A stretch of 64,000 bases of DNA from Symbiodinium natans (Eukaryota; Sar; Dinophyceae; Suessiales; Symbiodiniaceae): contig CAJNDS010001913.1 of NCBI GenBank assembly GCA_905221605.1, positions 647,064 to 711,063 on the forward strand, in the 5' to 3' direction. This document shows positions 29,080 through 39,700 of the stretch, in pieces; position 1 is the first letter of the stretch, and each line of letters begins with the position of its first letter. The notes under the pieces are model-generated. The model was given only the letters and a program-made list of their open reading frames with translations. It was not told the origin of the DNA and ran no database searches. A program made the translations under genes and the position numbers.

Positions 29080-29640
29080 AAACAGTATTCCCTATGTCCC
29101 CTATAATATTTATACTGAACATCCCCCCTAAAACCCTATTCTCATTATTAAGGCTCCTCAACCCTAAACCCTAAACCCAAAACGCTATATTTCTCTGGCT
29201 CACAAGGCGAGGCGTCACACAAAGACACCCAGCGCCTTTGCGTGTGCCGCCTTCCTGGTAGAGGCCCGGGGTATCCCACTCGTTAGTTTAGGGTTTTGGG
29301 GTTTTGGGGTTTAGGGTTTAGGGTTTAGGATTTAGCATGCATAGGGTTTGGGGTCTAGGGCGCGGACATTTGGGGGCTTCCCCCAAAATTAGAGCAGAAT
29401 GTGGGGCGGGGGGGGGGGGGGGTTCCTGTGTTACGCACGGGTTGTAGTACCTGTTTGGGGATGCCGGGCCGCCCTGCTCACAAGCAGAGTTGTAAGGACC
29501 TGAGATGGGCAATAAGGATCCAAACGTCGGCTATAAGTCCCTAAACTATGGTTAAGTATAGTAAGGGGGCCCTCTACACCCTAAACCCGCCTTAGTGAGG
29601 GGTTTAGTTTAGGGTTTAGGGTTTAGGGTTTGGGGTTTAG
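29080..29640. repeat. Family F unit, telomeric variants, G run
   Basis: A family F unit is at 29,085-29,158. The island 29,200-29,283 is open on the + strand (KTPSAFACAAFLVEARGIPL). A G-run is at 29,404-29,423. A family D trace (GGATCC, ATAAGTCCCTAAA) is at 29,490-29,575. Heptamers occupy 29,605-29,642. Confidence 0.5.
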
Positions 29641-29642
29641 GG

Positions 29643-29953
29643 TTCAAGGGCCAAGCACCACGACGATGAGGGGCTTTCAAACGGTCTGTTACCTTCTACA
29701 GTACGAGCGTGCGCGGCTTCGGTGCACGGGTCCGACAATGTGGCCTGTCTCCGTTCACGCCAGCCGCGGTACAATCGCGGAATGCCCGCTCACGCCGGTG
29801 CAAAGTAATCTTGCCTTGGTGTGGCGCTGCATGCGGCTCTCAAGGACCCCGGGCGTCGCAGCCTCGACGTGGGCTGCTGACAATTCGGCTGACGCCCAGT
29901 CAACGTGCACAGCGTGTAGGTTCAGAACTGACCGTCCACTTCTAGGGGCCTAG
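29643..29953 (+). other. Open GC-rich segment of unknown meaning
   Basis: About 300 bp free of heptamers and open in two overlapping + frames (107 and 78 codons, both rich in Arg, Ala and Cys). No motif is recognised and the frame choice is ambiguous, so coding status is unclear. Confidence 0.25.
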
Positions 29954-30237
29954 TCGCTCTAATCCCTTAAGGGCATATTTCGGGTTTAGGGTTCAGGGGA
30001 ATTGGGGGTTTCACCCCAAACCTAAACGCCAAACCCCATTGAGGCTCAGGGCTTGGGGTTTCTGTTATGGTCAGACAGGAGCGGCTAGGGTTTAGGGTTT
30101 AAAAGGCCCCTTATTCCTTTTGCTTAAGGGTTGAGGGCTCCCGGGACCCAGCGTAGGCCACTCTTTCCACCTTTTTTTAGGATTTAGGTTCTCTGATAAC
30201 CCCTTTGCACCACAGAGAGCACCCTGGTTCGTGCTAG
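29954..30237. other. Unrecognised sequence with a family C trace
   Basis: 30,100-30,230 retains CCCCTTATTCCTTTTGCTTA and GAGAGCACCCTGG as decayed family C arms. Confidence 0.3.
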
Positions 30238-30238
30238 C

Positions 30239-30350
30239 TTCCTCCTAGGGTTTAGGGTTTAGGGTTTAGGGTTTAGGGTTTAGGGTTTAGGGTGTAGGGT
30301 TTAGGGTTTAGGGTTTAGGGTTTAGGGTGTAGTCCTAGGTTCCTCCTAGG
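30239..30350. repeat. TTTAGGG tract flanked by an 11-bp direct repeat
   Basis: TTCCTCCTAGG occurs at 30,239-30,249 and 30,340-30,350 around a tract of about twelve heptamers (two with GTGTAGG variants). Confidence 0.85.
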
Positions 30351-31560
30351 TCTAGTCATGTGCCCTCACTTCGGGGGTTTTCAGGGTTGGGGTTTCGGGG
30401 TTTTTGGGTCTTGGGTTTCTTCCGGTTTTCCGGTTTTCGGGTTTACCGGTTTTGCGGGTTTGGGTTTTGGGGTGTTGGGGTTTTGGGGCTTTTGGGGTTT
30501 GTTGGGTTTTAGGATTTTAGGGGTTTAGGGATTTCGGGTTTTAGGGTTTGAGGCTTACAGGGTTTAGAGCTTCAGGGCTTACAGGTTTGGGGGTTTCGGT
30601 TTGAGGGTTTCTGGTTCTTAGGTCGCTGCTCAGCTTATGTCTTCTTACTTTTCTTCTTTCGGCCACTTGCTCTCCAAGATATCATGCCACTCATTATAGG
30701 CTCCTTTAGTTCATTGGGGCTAGGGACCTAGGGACCCTTAGGGTAGTGGGGTTTAGGGTTTGGGGTTTAGGGTTTAGGGTTCAGGGTTTAGGGTTTAGGG
30801 TTTTGGAGTATTAGGGAACCTTGCGTTACGTACATCCTGTGGGAACCCCTAAACAACTTGGCAGATCCTTGGGACAGTCAATACGCAGGCCTACTCCTAA
30901 ACTCGAAGCCCAAACCCCAAACCCAAACATCAACGCCCTAGCCCTAACCCCTAAACCCTAAACCCTACACCCACAGGGGACTCCCAACAGCCCAAGATAA
31001 ACTCTACACCCACAAGGGGGGCACAAGGCCCTAAACCCTAAAACACGAAAATCCGAAAACCCTAAAACCCTAAAACCCTAAAACCATAAAACCCTAAAAC
31101 CCTAAAACCCTAAAACCCTAAAACCCTAAAACCTAAAACACTACAACCCTAAAACCCCCAAACCCTAAAACCCTAAAACCCTAAAACCCTAAAACCCTAA
31201 AACCCTAAAACCCTAAAACCCTAAACCCTAAACCTAAACTTATAATCCCTAATCCCTAAACCTTTCTAAGCCCAAGTCCCTTTCCGCACAGACCCGGGGG
31301 ACCAACCCCCTCCCACGACGTCTGAAGCGCCGACGACTGAAAGGCCCTGTCTCAGGGAGACGCGGAGATTTAGGGCATGGAGGGTTTAGGATTTAGGGTT
31401 ATAGGGTTTAAGGTTCAGGCGTAGGGTTTAGGATTTAGGGTTTAGGGTATAGGGTTTAGGGTTTAGGGTTCAGGGTTTAGGTTTTAGGGTTTAGGGCGTA
31501 GGGTTTAGGGTTTAAGGTCCAGGGTTTTAGAGTTTAGGGCTCAAGTTTGTTCCAGGGTTT
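30351..31560. repeat. Heptamer and octamer variant region
   Basis: Decayed GGGTTTT variants (30,375-30,600), TTTAGGG (30,745-30,805), a CCCTAAAA octamer array (31,036-31,225) and G-strand variants (31,375-31,560). No gene is supported. Confidence 0.8.
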
Positions 31561-32040
31561 TTGGGTTTAGGGATTTTGCTTCCAATGACTCTGTGAGAAA
31601 ACTTCAGAACCTTTAGAGTTTACATAGGGGTTCTAGGGCACCCTTACACAGATGTCTACCCAAGAAGGGTACGGTGGGCAAGGCTCTGGATGTCGCGGGT
31701 AGGGCTTCGCATTTAGATCCGTCGATCGCATTGTGCGGGGCTCGTATTCTTGTGGCTAAGCCCTAAGCCCTCAACTGCATGTTATCCAACTTAGGGATTC
31801 CCTTTAAAGCTCCGAAGGCCTGTACAACCCTAAACCCTATTAACTTCTGGATTACAAAAGTTATCTTAAAGACAAAACGAAGTGTTATGTGAAATTCTCC
31901 ATATTTGCATCCTTGAACATAATTGGGGGTTGGTTTACGAAAAATAGGTGACCCGCAACATAGACCCCCAGATCGTAGGATCCCCTTACAATAAGGACCC
32001 AGTAAGGTCCCCTAATATCGTAAACCCCCAAAATGTTACC
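31561..32040. other. Unique sequence, one open island
   Basis: 31,655-31,760 is open on the + strand (KGTVGKALDVAGRASHLDPS and IALCGARILVAK). 31,840-31,945 is AT-rich. Neither is recognised. Confidence 0.3.
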
Positions 32041-32136
32041 GAAGCCCTCAACCCTCAACCCTCAACCCTCAGCCCTCAACCCTCAACCCTCAACCCTCAA
32101 CCCTTAACCCTCAACCCTCAACCCTCAATCCTCAAC
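32041..32136. repeat. CCCTCAA array
   Basis: About thirteen tandem CCCTCAA units, a homogenised telomere-type variant. Confidence 0.9.
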
Positions 32137-32363
32137 CCCCCCCCCCCCCCCCCACCCCCCCCCCCTGCCCCCCCTCCCCCGCCCCCCCCCCCCCTCCCCC
32201 CCCCCCCCCCCCCCCGCCCCCCCCCCCGCCCCCCCCCCCGCCCCCCCCCGCCCCCCCCCCGCCCCCCCCCCCCGCCCCCCCCCCGCCCCCCCCCCGCCCC
32301 CCCCCCGCCCCCCCCCCCCCGCCCCCCCCCCCCGCCCCCCCCCCGCCCAAAAAAAAAAAAAAA
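32137..32363. repeat. C homopolymer with spaced G, then A run
   Basis: About 210 bp of C broken by single G every 8-12 bases, followed by about 15 A. Long-read homopolymer error is likely here. The proline/glycine/arginine frames on both strands are artefacts. Confidence 0.9.
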
Positions 32364-33420
32364 TGTAAAAACACAAAATACATGCATAAATAAAATACAA
32401 AAACAGGAGCAGCACCTTCACAGCGGCGCCGGCGCCCCCGCGCAACGTGTCCAGCCGGCTCAAGGCAACAGCCCCTGGAAGCCCTCCATGATGAGGGTTT
32501 AGGGTTTAGGGTTGAGGGTTGAGGGTTGAGGGTTGAGGGTTTAGGGTTTAGGGTTTAGGGTTTAGGGTTTAGGGTTTAGGGTTTAGGGTTCGGGTTTAGG
32601 GCTTAGGGTTTAGGGTTTAGGGTTTAGGGTTTAGGGTTTTAGGTTTTTTGGGGCTCAGGGGGGTCAGACCCCAGACTGTATAAATCCTATCGGGTTTAGG
32701 GTTCAACGGTTTAGGGCGTGGGGTTTCGGGTTTCTGGTGCAAAAGATCCGCAAGTTGAGCGCCCCAAACCCTAAACCCTAAACCCTAAGCCCTGTTTCTA
32801 AGCCAGGTTGCTCAGACGCCCGCGGCTGATGCTGGGGTGGAGGCCGCTGGGCCATGGGGTTTCTTAAGATGTGGGTTTAGGGTTTAGGGTTTAGGGTTTA
32901 GGGTTTAGGGTTTAGGGTTTAGGGTTTAGGGTTTAGGGTTTAGCGTTTCGGGTTTCGGGTTTAGGGTGTGTTGTAAAGGTGCCTAGAAGACTTGGGTTTG
33001 GGGTGTTGGGGTGCAAGCTTCTTGGGACTACTGTAAGGGGGTTTGGGTCTGATGTCTTCGTTTCATGTAACCGAGCTCCGGCAGGTGTCGAGTCATCTCG
33101 GAGATGCGGGATGCAGGTTAAGGAACCCTGATCATCCCCAAACCTTAACCCTAAACCCTAAACCCTAAACCCACACCTTACAAACAGAAATTCGGAAGGC
33201 CACCTCCTCCAGCCCTCCGCCGGCAACCACCGGACGCCCTGCGCGGCTGCGGACGAACCGCACGGCGGAGGTCTGAGTTCATGGTTTGGGTTTTTAGGGG
33301 TTTAGGGGTTTTAGGGTTCATAGGGGTTTCGGGCTTATTTCAGGGTTTAGGGTTTAGGGTTTGGGTTTAGGGTTCAGGGTTTAGGGTACAGGGTTTAGGG
33401 TTCCGGGTTTCAGGGAACTG
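32364..33420. repeat. TTTAGGG tracts with open islands
   Basis: Tracts lie at 32,493-32,640, 32,690-32,730, 32,876-32,970, 33,140-33,172 and 33,335-33,415. Open + islands are 32,403-32,490 (HLHSGAGAPAQRVQPAQGNS), 32,803-32,870 (QVAQTPAADAGVEAAGPWGF), 33,070-33,108 and 33,184-33,282. None is recognised. Confidence 0.6.
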
Positions 33421-33640
33421 ACCCAATTTTGGAAGCTAAAGCAAATTTTAGGCATTGCTGAGGTATTATTTGGGTTGGTGTTTTCCCTCAGGATAGTGAG
33501 GCTTAAGGTCGTTCAGAGGGTTCAATTGGCTTGGACTGTTTTGGGGCTTTCCACCGCGGGACGTCTTGGGATATATATATATATACTTATATATATATGT
33601 ATATGAGAGAGAAACCTTTCGGGTCTGTTTGGCTTCTTTC
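33421..33640. other. Unique sequence and TA microsatellite
   Basis: No gene is recognised; a TATATA run lies at 33,572-33,605. Confidence 0.5.
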
Positions 33641-35330
33641 TTGTTTCTTATTATCTATAGTGAGAATTTAAATAAATTAAATAATTCAAAGAATGTAAAG
33701 AACTTAAAGAATTCAAATATTTGAATTCTGAACCCCATTTGAATTATTTAAAAAAGGGTTCAGAATTCAAAGAATTCAAAGAATTCAAAGAATTCAAAGA
33801 ATTCAAAGAATTCAAAGAATTCAATTTTTTGAATTCGGAGGTCCCATTTGAATTATTTTATTCGGGTTTCAGAATTCAAATAATTCAAAGAATGTAAATG
33901 GTCGATTTGAATTCTTTGAATTATTTGAATTCTTTGAATTCTTTGAATTATTTAAATGGTGGTTCTTTGGTCGGGATCCTAGATATGGTTTGAATTCTGA
34001 AGCCGATTTGAATTATTTAAATAGGAGTTCAGAATTCAAAGAATTCAAAGAATTCAAATCGATTAAAGAAAAAGGGGAGGCCACCCTATTTAAAGAATTC
34101 AAAGAATTCAAAGAATTCAAAGAATTCAAATATTAGAATTCTGAAGCCGATTTGAATTATTTAAATAGGGGTTCAGAATTCAAAGAATTCAAAGAATTCA
34201 AATCGATTAAAGAAAAAGGGGAGGCCACCCTATTGAAATAACTCAAAGAATTCAAAGAATTTAAAGAATTCAAAGAATTCAAATATTTGAATTCTGAACC
34301 CCATTTGAATTATTTAAAAAGGGGTTCAAAGGGGTTCAGAATTCAAAGAATTCAAAGAATTCGATTATTTGAATTCGGAGGCCCCATTTGAATTATTTAA
34401 TTAGGGTTTCAGAATTCAAATAATTCAAAGAATGTAAATGGTCGATTTGAATTCTTTGAATTATTTGAATTCTTTGAATTCTTTGAATTATTTAAATGGT
34501 GGTTCTTTGGTCGGGATCCTAGATATGGTTTGAATTCTGAAGCCGATTTGAATTATTTAAATAGGAGTTCAGAATTCAAAGAATTCAAAGAATTCAAATC
34601 GATTAAAGAAAAAGGGGAGGCCACCCTATTTAAAGAATTCAAAGAATTCAAAGAATTCAAAGAATTCAAATATTTGAATTCTGAAGCCGATTTGAATTAT
34701 TTAAATAGGGGTTCAGAATTCAAAGAATTCAAAGAATTCAAATCGATTAAAGAAAAAGGGGAGGCCACCCTATTGAAATAACTCAAAGAATTCAAAGAAT
34801 TCAAAGAATTCAAAGAATTCAAATATTTGAATTCTGAACCCCATTTGAATTATTTAAAAAGGGGTTCAAAGGGGTTCAGAATTCAAAGAATTCAAAGAAT
34901 TCAATTATTTGAATTCGGAGGCCCCATTTGAATTATTTTATTAGGGCTTCAGAATTCAAATAATTCAAAGAATTTGAATGGGTCGATTGAAATTATTTGA
35001 ATTATTTAAATTCTTTAAAGTCTTTGAATTATTAAATGGTGGTGTAGTCTGGGACCCCGGCATGATTTGAATTCTGGACCCCCATTCAAATTATTCAAAT
35101 CAAGGTTCAGATTCAAATAATTCAAATAATTTAGTTACATTCAAATAACTTAAATATGTTGTCAGAATTAGCATAATGTAAAGATGTTAAATTTGTTGAT
35201 TTTAATTTTTTGAATTATTTAAATTATTTTAATTATGTAAGTATCGGTTCTTCTGGTCGAGGTCTAGGTCTTACTTGGATTCTGAACCTATTAGAATTAT
35301 TTAGATAAAGGCTCTTTAAGTCATTCAAAA
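33641..35330. repeat. GAATTCAAAG satellite with 540-bp higher-order unit
   Basis: The basic motif AATTCAAAG is repeated in both orientations. The segments 33,901-34,440 and 34,441-34,980 are nearly identical with exactly 540-bp offset, and a subunit carrying TCGATTAAAGAAAAAGGGG and AGGCCACCCTATT repeats inside it at about 142 bp. Opposed runs (GAATTCTTTGAATT and its complement) can form long hairpins. It decays towards 35,330. The EFKEFKEF frame at 34,530-34,781 is a repeat product. Confidence 0.95.
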
Positions 35331-35999
35331 AACTCACCGTCTCCCCGCTTGAACCTCCTTGTGGATCCTAATCCCCTCCATCTTTTTTTTAGCTTATATA
35401 CAGAGACTTTAGGATTTAACAATTTATATATTACATTTGCTTGTCAACTTAATTATTAAAATCATGTTTATCATTAAACCATCAAAGCTACTAAAGTGTA
35501 AGGTGTTTTCTCATCTTTTACAATCTTTGTTATAATCATTTATCATCTTTTATCATCTTTTAATCGGGTCATCGTTTTGGATCATGTTGGAAATTACCTT
35601 TGTGCTAATCATCTTGTATCGTTATCATCCTTTATCATCTTTTATCATCTTTTATCATCTTTTGTCATTTTGTTTATCATCCGTTATCATCTTTTATCAT
35701 CCTTTTATTATATTTTAGTCAGGTCATCGTTCGGATCATGTTTAGAGTTCATCCCTATGTTAATCGTCTTCTATTGTTATCTTCTTTATAACCCTCTGTC
35801 ATCTTTGTCATATTTTTTATTATCCGTTATTATCTTTTATGATCTTTTTATCATTTTTTATCATCTTTATTATCTTGTCTTATTATCTTGTTACATTCTG
35901 TACTTCTTTCTTGGTTTTCTGTTTTCGTGATCTTTTAGTCATTCGATCTCAAGGAAATCCCGTTTTAGGATTATGTTAAATGAATCAGGTTGGCAGGCT
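35331..35999. repeat. AT-rich DNA with TTTATCATC repeats
   Basis: 35,535-35,890 is an irregular array of TTTATCATCT. No gene is supported; the hydrophobic 117-codon frame follows the repeat. Confidence 0.75.
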
Positions 36000-36176
36000 A
36001 CAGTTATCATATCTATGATAACTAAGGCTGGGCGAGCTTGAGTTTTTCATGATTATGATTACTGAGACTGGTCACCTTAAATTATAATTATGATAACTGT
36101 CTCTCGGGAACCTATGGTTATCATAACCATGATAAGTCAGATTGGTGAGTCTATAGTTATCATAATTATAATAAAA
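36000..36176. repeat. Repeated short palindromes around TTATCATNATGATAA
   Basis: Four spaced inverted motifs (for example GGTTATCATAACCATGATAA) at about 36,003, 36,047, 36,082 and 36,116, each followed by a relative of CTGAGACTGGTCA. They form a diverged tandem repeat of hairpins. Confidence 0.6.
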
Positions 36177-36512
36177 AGAAACACTCCAAAAGAAACACCG
36201 AGAGTGTCCCTGTGTGATATTTTGACATAAGTTCATCTGTTTCAAGCAAATAGAAATACCCAGAAGACATTAGTTGAAGAAACCACGGTTTGAGACACAA
36301 GGCAGTCGTGGACGAGAAACCGTTCAAGCGATTGGGTCGCGCTGGCATATGTTGTTTTTGCTTCATGCACCCTGCTACTGCTAATGTAAATCCAGCACTT
36401 GTATTGCAGCATATCAAGCATATATTCTATCAATAGCTCAGTCATGCATCAATCGCTGCAGATTTCTTGGCTTGCCTCAGACTCCTTGTAAAGCGCCTAT
36501 CACTCAGCAGTC
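36177..36512. other. Leader region of the 36.5-kb gene, minus-strand frames unsupported
   Basis: The minus strand is open for 83 codons at 36,166-36,417, without recognised motifs. No telomeric repeats occur here. CACTCAGCAG just before the ATG at 36,513 could be a spliced-leader or intron acceptor. Confidence 0.3.
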
Positions 36513-37121
36513 ATGCCTCTGAGCAGTCTGGATGCTGTCAAGCTGTCCTTGCGAGTGACTCGGGCCAAGTTTCTCCAAAACGTCGGAGACACAAAGGAAC
36601 TGCTCAGGCGCAGAAGCAAGGTCATCCGGAAGTCCCGGAACCAGCTCCGCAAGGCTGAAGAGAAGGTGAAGGAAGAGGTTTCCGAGGAGGTGTCAGACTA
36701 CAGCTCCATGCTATGCGACACATCGTCGGGGAGTGACAGCAACTCAGGCACAGAAGGAGAGCAGGCTTCCGAGGCGCCTCCAAAGGAGGTAGCCGCGCCC
36801 GAAGGAAGTAGTACGGGAGGACCTGCAGCAAAGGTTAAGGTTGCCGCCAAGGTCAAGGTTTCCCCTAAGGGGAAAGCAGACCCTAAACCAAAGCCTGAGC
36901 CCAAAGGCCAGGCACGCAGGAGCCTGGCCACCTATCCTGAGATCCCACCAGGAGAGGCAGCTCCGAATCATATGGGCAAGCCGAACGCTGAAGGCGTGCG
37001 CTACCCGGGTTACCCTAGAAAGGATCCCCTTCGCTGCGATGCGTGCGAGCAGCTCCGTCGTGGCTTTCCTTCCTCTTCCAAGGGACACCCTCATGGTTGT
37101 CCCTGGAAAGTGCGTGGGTAA
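36513..37121 (+). CDS. Unknown basic protein with C-terminal Cys/His motif
   Basis: The frame of 202 codons starts at the first ATG after an in-frame stop near 36,489. Residues 1-60 are basic with a helical heptad-like region (LRRRSKVIRKSRNQLRKAEE), 60-80 acidic/Ser-rich, 80-135 Lys/Pro/Ala-rich low complexity (KVKVAAKVKVSPKGK), and the C-terminus has a possible metal site, CDACEQ...HPHGCPW. The composition suggests a nucleic-acid-binding or nuclear protein, but no family is recognised. The stop TAA is inside a perfect donor GTAAGT (37,117-37,122), and an acceptor-like TTGTCGCAG follows only 22 bp later, so the true C-terminus is uncertain. Codon composition is clearly unlike the AT-rich DNA upstream. 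Confidence 0.6.
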   Translation: MPLSSLDAVKLSLRVTRAKFLQNVGDTKELLRRRSKVIRKSRNQLRKAEEKVKEEVSEEVSDYSSMLCDTSSGSDSNSGTEGEQASEAPPKEVAAPEGSSTGGPAAKVKVAAKVKVSPKGKADPKPKPEPKGQARRSLATYPEIPPGEAAPNHMGKPNAEGVRYPGYPRKDPLRCDACEQLRRGFPSSSKGHPHGCPWKVRG

Positions 37122-37890
37122 GTGATGTCCTTGTCGCAGAGCACCAAAAGTCTTCGGACTCTCCTGCACTGCACCACTTGAGAAGTTTCGTCACTGCAGT
37201 CACAGTCACGTAGAGGCTCAGGCCCAATAGACGCCAGAAGGGGAGCTATGTTCATTCTACATCCGAAGACAACGAGTAGGTAGGTGTCTGAATTGGCTTT
37301 AGTAGCTCTGCTTTACATAAGCTTTCAAAACGCTAGAATAATTGTCATCATTGAACAGAAACTACAGCTAGCACATTTATAGAATCCGGAAACGTAGAAG
37401 GTAATATGACAGTACAGATGTACGAATCATATAAGCAATTCACGCCTCTAGTCTGGCAGTATTACGTTTGTGTCAATTCAAAATAGGCCAGAGTCTGAAA
37501 GGGCTCATGCTGCAGGTATGAGATTCATTTCCTGTAGCTTAAGCAAATAGTAGAACCTTAGTTAGCCCAGGAGCTATAGTACTATGTGAGCTAGTGATGC
37601 GCAATAACGTACTTGACCAAAAGAAGTCTCTTCTGTGCCAGGTTGCTACCAGCCTGTGGCCGACACTCGCACCTTTTCAGGCATCTCTTCTGCTCGGGAA
37701 GAAAAATCATGCTCGCGTCTACGGCCTAGCCCCTCTATACTGCAATGCTGATGTTGCCAGAACAAGAAGTTTACGACAACAAAAAAAGGAAGACTTGATG
37801 CTATAGCCATTGCAATGCCTTTACGTATGACGCTAATGTACACAAATCACAAGTAGCAAGCCAAGCAAACCACAAAATCACATACACTTG
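37122..37890. other. Unique sequence without recognised gene
   Basis: Short open frames exist (37,594-37,806 on +, 37,646-37,843 on -) with no recognisable features. 37,139-37,180 could encode a short second exon (STKSLRTLLHCTT then stop) of the preceding gene. Confidence 0.3.
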
Positions 37891-38057
37891 CCCGGTGTAG
37901 GGTTTGGGTGTAGTGCTGCCAGGTCCATTAAACCCAGGTGGCTGTCAGACACGCCGAGCCCGGGCGCCCAGTGGTTTGGGAGTTTAGGATTTAGGTGCTT
38001 AGTCGGTTTAGGGTTTAGGGGGTTCGTCAGACGCAAGTGCTTGCAATTCAAAGCCGG

Positions 38058-38335
38058 TGCCCTTTCGGGGCGAGCCATGGCCCGGCAGGCCAGGTGTGAC
38101 ATGGCCCTTCAGTAGGACTGGGGTGAGCCATGTCCCAGGTCTGGGGACGGTGAGCCTTGGCCCCAGCTGGGCGTGAGCCTTGGCCCGGGAGCCAGGTGTG
38201 ACATGGCCCTCAGTAAGACTGAGGTGAGCCATGTCCCAGGTCTGAAGCAGGTGAGCCTTGGCCCAGCCATTTTCTGGGCGGGCCATGGCCCTGAGTAAGA
38301 CAGGCGAGCCATGGCCCCAGGTCTATGCCATGGCC
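38058..38335. repeat. Diverged tandem repeat of about 102 bp
   Basis: The unit carries CAGGTGTGACATGGCCCT, TGAGCCATGTCCCAGGTCTG and GTGAGCCTTGGCCC. Two nearly full units start at 38,091 and 38,193, with a partial third. Both strands are open because of GC content; no gene is called. Confidence 0.75.
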
Positions 38336-38344
38336 CTTGCGCAA

Positions 38345-38860
38345 GATGTGGTCGGAGAGGCATGACTGAGTGGCAACTGTAGCTCATTGCTGTGTCATAT
38401 CTGATTTCAGGCGTCTGGTGACGTGGACGAGCAAGAGGCATGACTGTGTGCCCAACGGAAGCTCGTTAGCATGTCTTGATGAATTGCCAGGGGTCTGGCA
38501 ACGAGGAGGAGAACGAGGCATGAGTGCACAGCTAACGGAAGCTCAGTATTATGTATTATCGAAGGCTCTTAGGGTTTGTGGTTAGTTGTAGAAACGAGCA
38601 CCATCCAGGAGGGTAGAAGCCTGCAGCTAGAAATGGAGTCTCGGGATTCTGTGGCGTGGGTATCTGACGCCCCAAACTCTAAACCCTAAACCCCAACCCT
38701 GAACCTCAAACGTCAAACCCTAAATCTGCAACCCTGAGGCCACACACCTGTAGGGGGGGTGGCACTTACTTAGAGATGTAGCATGTATTCATCAACAGCC
38801 AGGCATCTGGCTGCGAGGAAGACGAGGAGGCATGACTACATGGCACCGTTAGCAGTCTAG
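38345..38860. repeat. Diverged tandem repeat of about 80 bp
   Basis: Units share TCTGG.GACGAGGA.GAG.A.GAGGCATGA.T and ACGGAAGCTC (about 38,409, 38,489 and 38,800). Decayed CCCTAAA interrupts at 38,670-38,735. Confidence 0.6.
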
Positions 38861-39700
38861 ACTGCTGCCTGATCTAAGATTGGTTCGAGGCTGGAGGCCT
38901 TGTGGACGAGACAGCGGAGGTCTGGGATAGGAGGATACGGAAACCATAAAAAATGCTCTGGTCAGGATGGCGAGGAGGAGCACGGCGTCCTGCCGAACAC
39001 TGAGGCTCGGTGGCTCATCAACTCCGTGCATGAGAAAACATGGGGTCGTTTATGCAGGAGGAGGGCATCGACTTTGGCGTGCCGCTCTCAGAGTTACATG
39101 AGCGACAGCAATACCCGCAGACATTCAACTGAGTAAGGGGTGGACACGAATGCCCAGAGGCTTTTATAATATGGGAAAACTTAGAAGCGACACCTTCAGT
39201 TCGTTAGCCATTGGGGAAAGCCAAATCCTTGCATTCTGCGAAAGCGAGAATTGTAGACACATCAAGCGTAAATGATTGATTCAAAAAAAACTTCTAAGTA
39301 TGGGACCACTTGGAAGCGATGCCATGTTCGTCCAGTAGCACCATCAGTCGATTTTGGGTGCTCCATAATTTGAAACTGTGAGGTTACGCCGAATAAGATC
39401 CCTGTGAATCTTGCCTTCGTGGAGCGAGGGCGCTTCCGCTCGCTTTTGCAGTCGAGCCCTTGGAGGACGGCATAGTCAAGGGTATGTTGAGTGTTGCGAG
39501 ATTGAGTGTAAACAGTGTGCGTGACATATGAGTTGGGGCAGGAGAGACCGCGACGCCCGCATGTGGTGGACAAGAAGGAGTGAGCGGGCGGACTCCTGAG
39601 AAGGGCGAGGCAGCCCAGCAGCTCTGCGCACCCTGGGATCCTTATAAACCCTACCCTTAACCTGAAGGCATAAACCCAAAGCCCTAAACTTTTAGAGCCG
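38861..39700. other. Unique sequence; weak minus-strand frame
   Basis: A 103-codon minus frame at 39,262-39,573 (includes GVTSQFQIMEHPKSTDGATG) is complex in composition but unrecognised. No telomeric tract is present until 39,780. Confidence 0.3.

Noticed and set aside
31948-32502. Proline-rich 184-residue protein and Gly-rich complements
   Set aside because: Products of the C homopolymer, where base calls are unreliable.
34530-34781. Gene encoding EFKEFKEF repeats, or a CRISPR-like array
   Set aside because: The frame is a read-through of the GAATTCAAAG satellite; units are adjacent without spacers.
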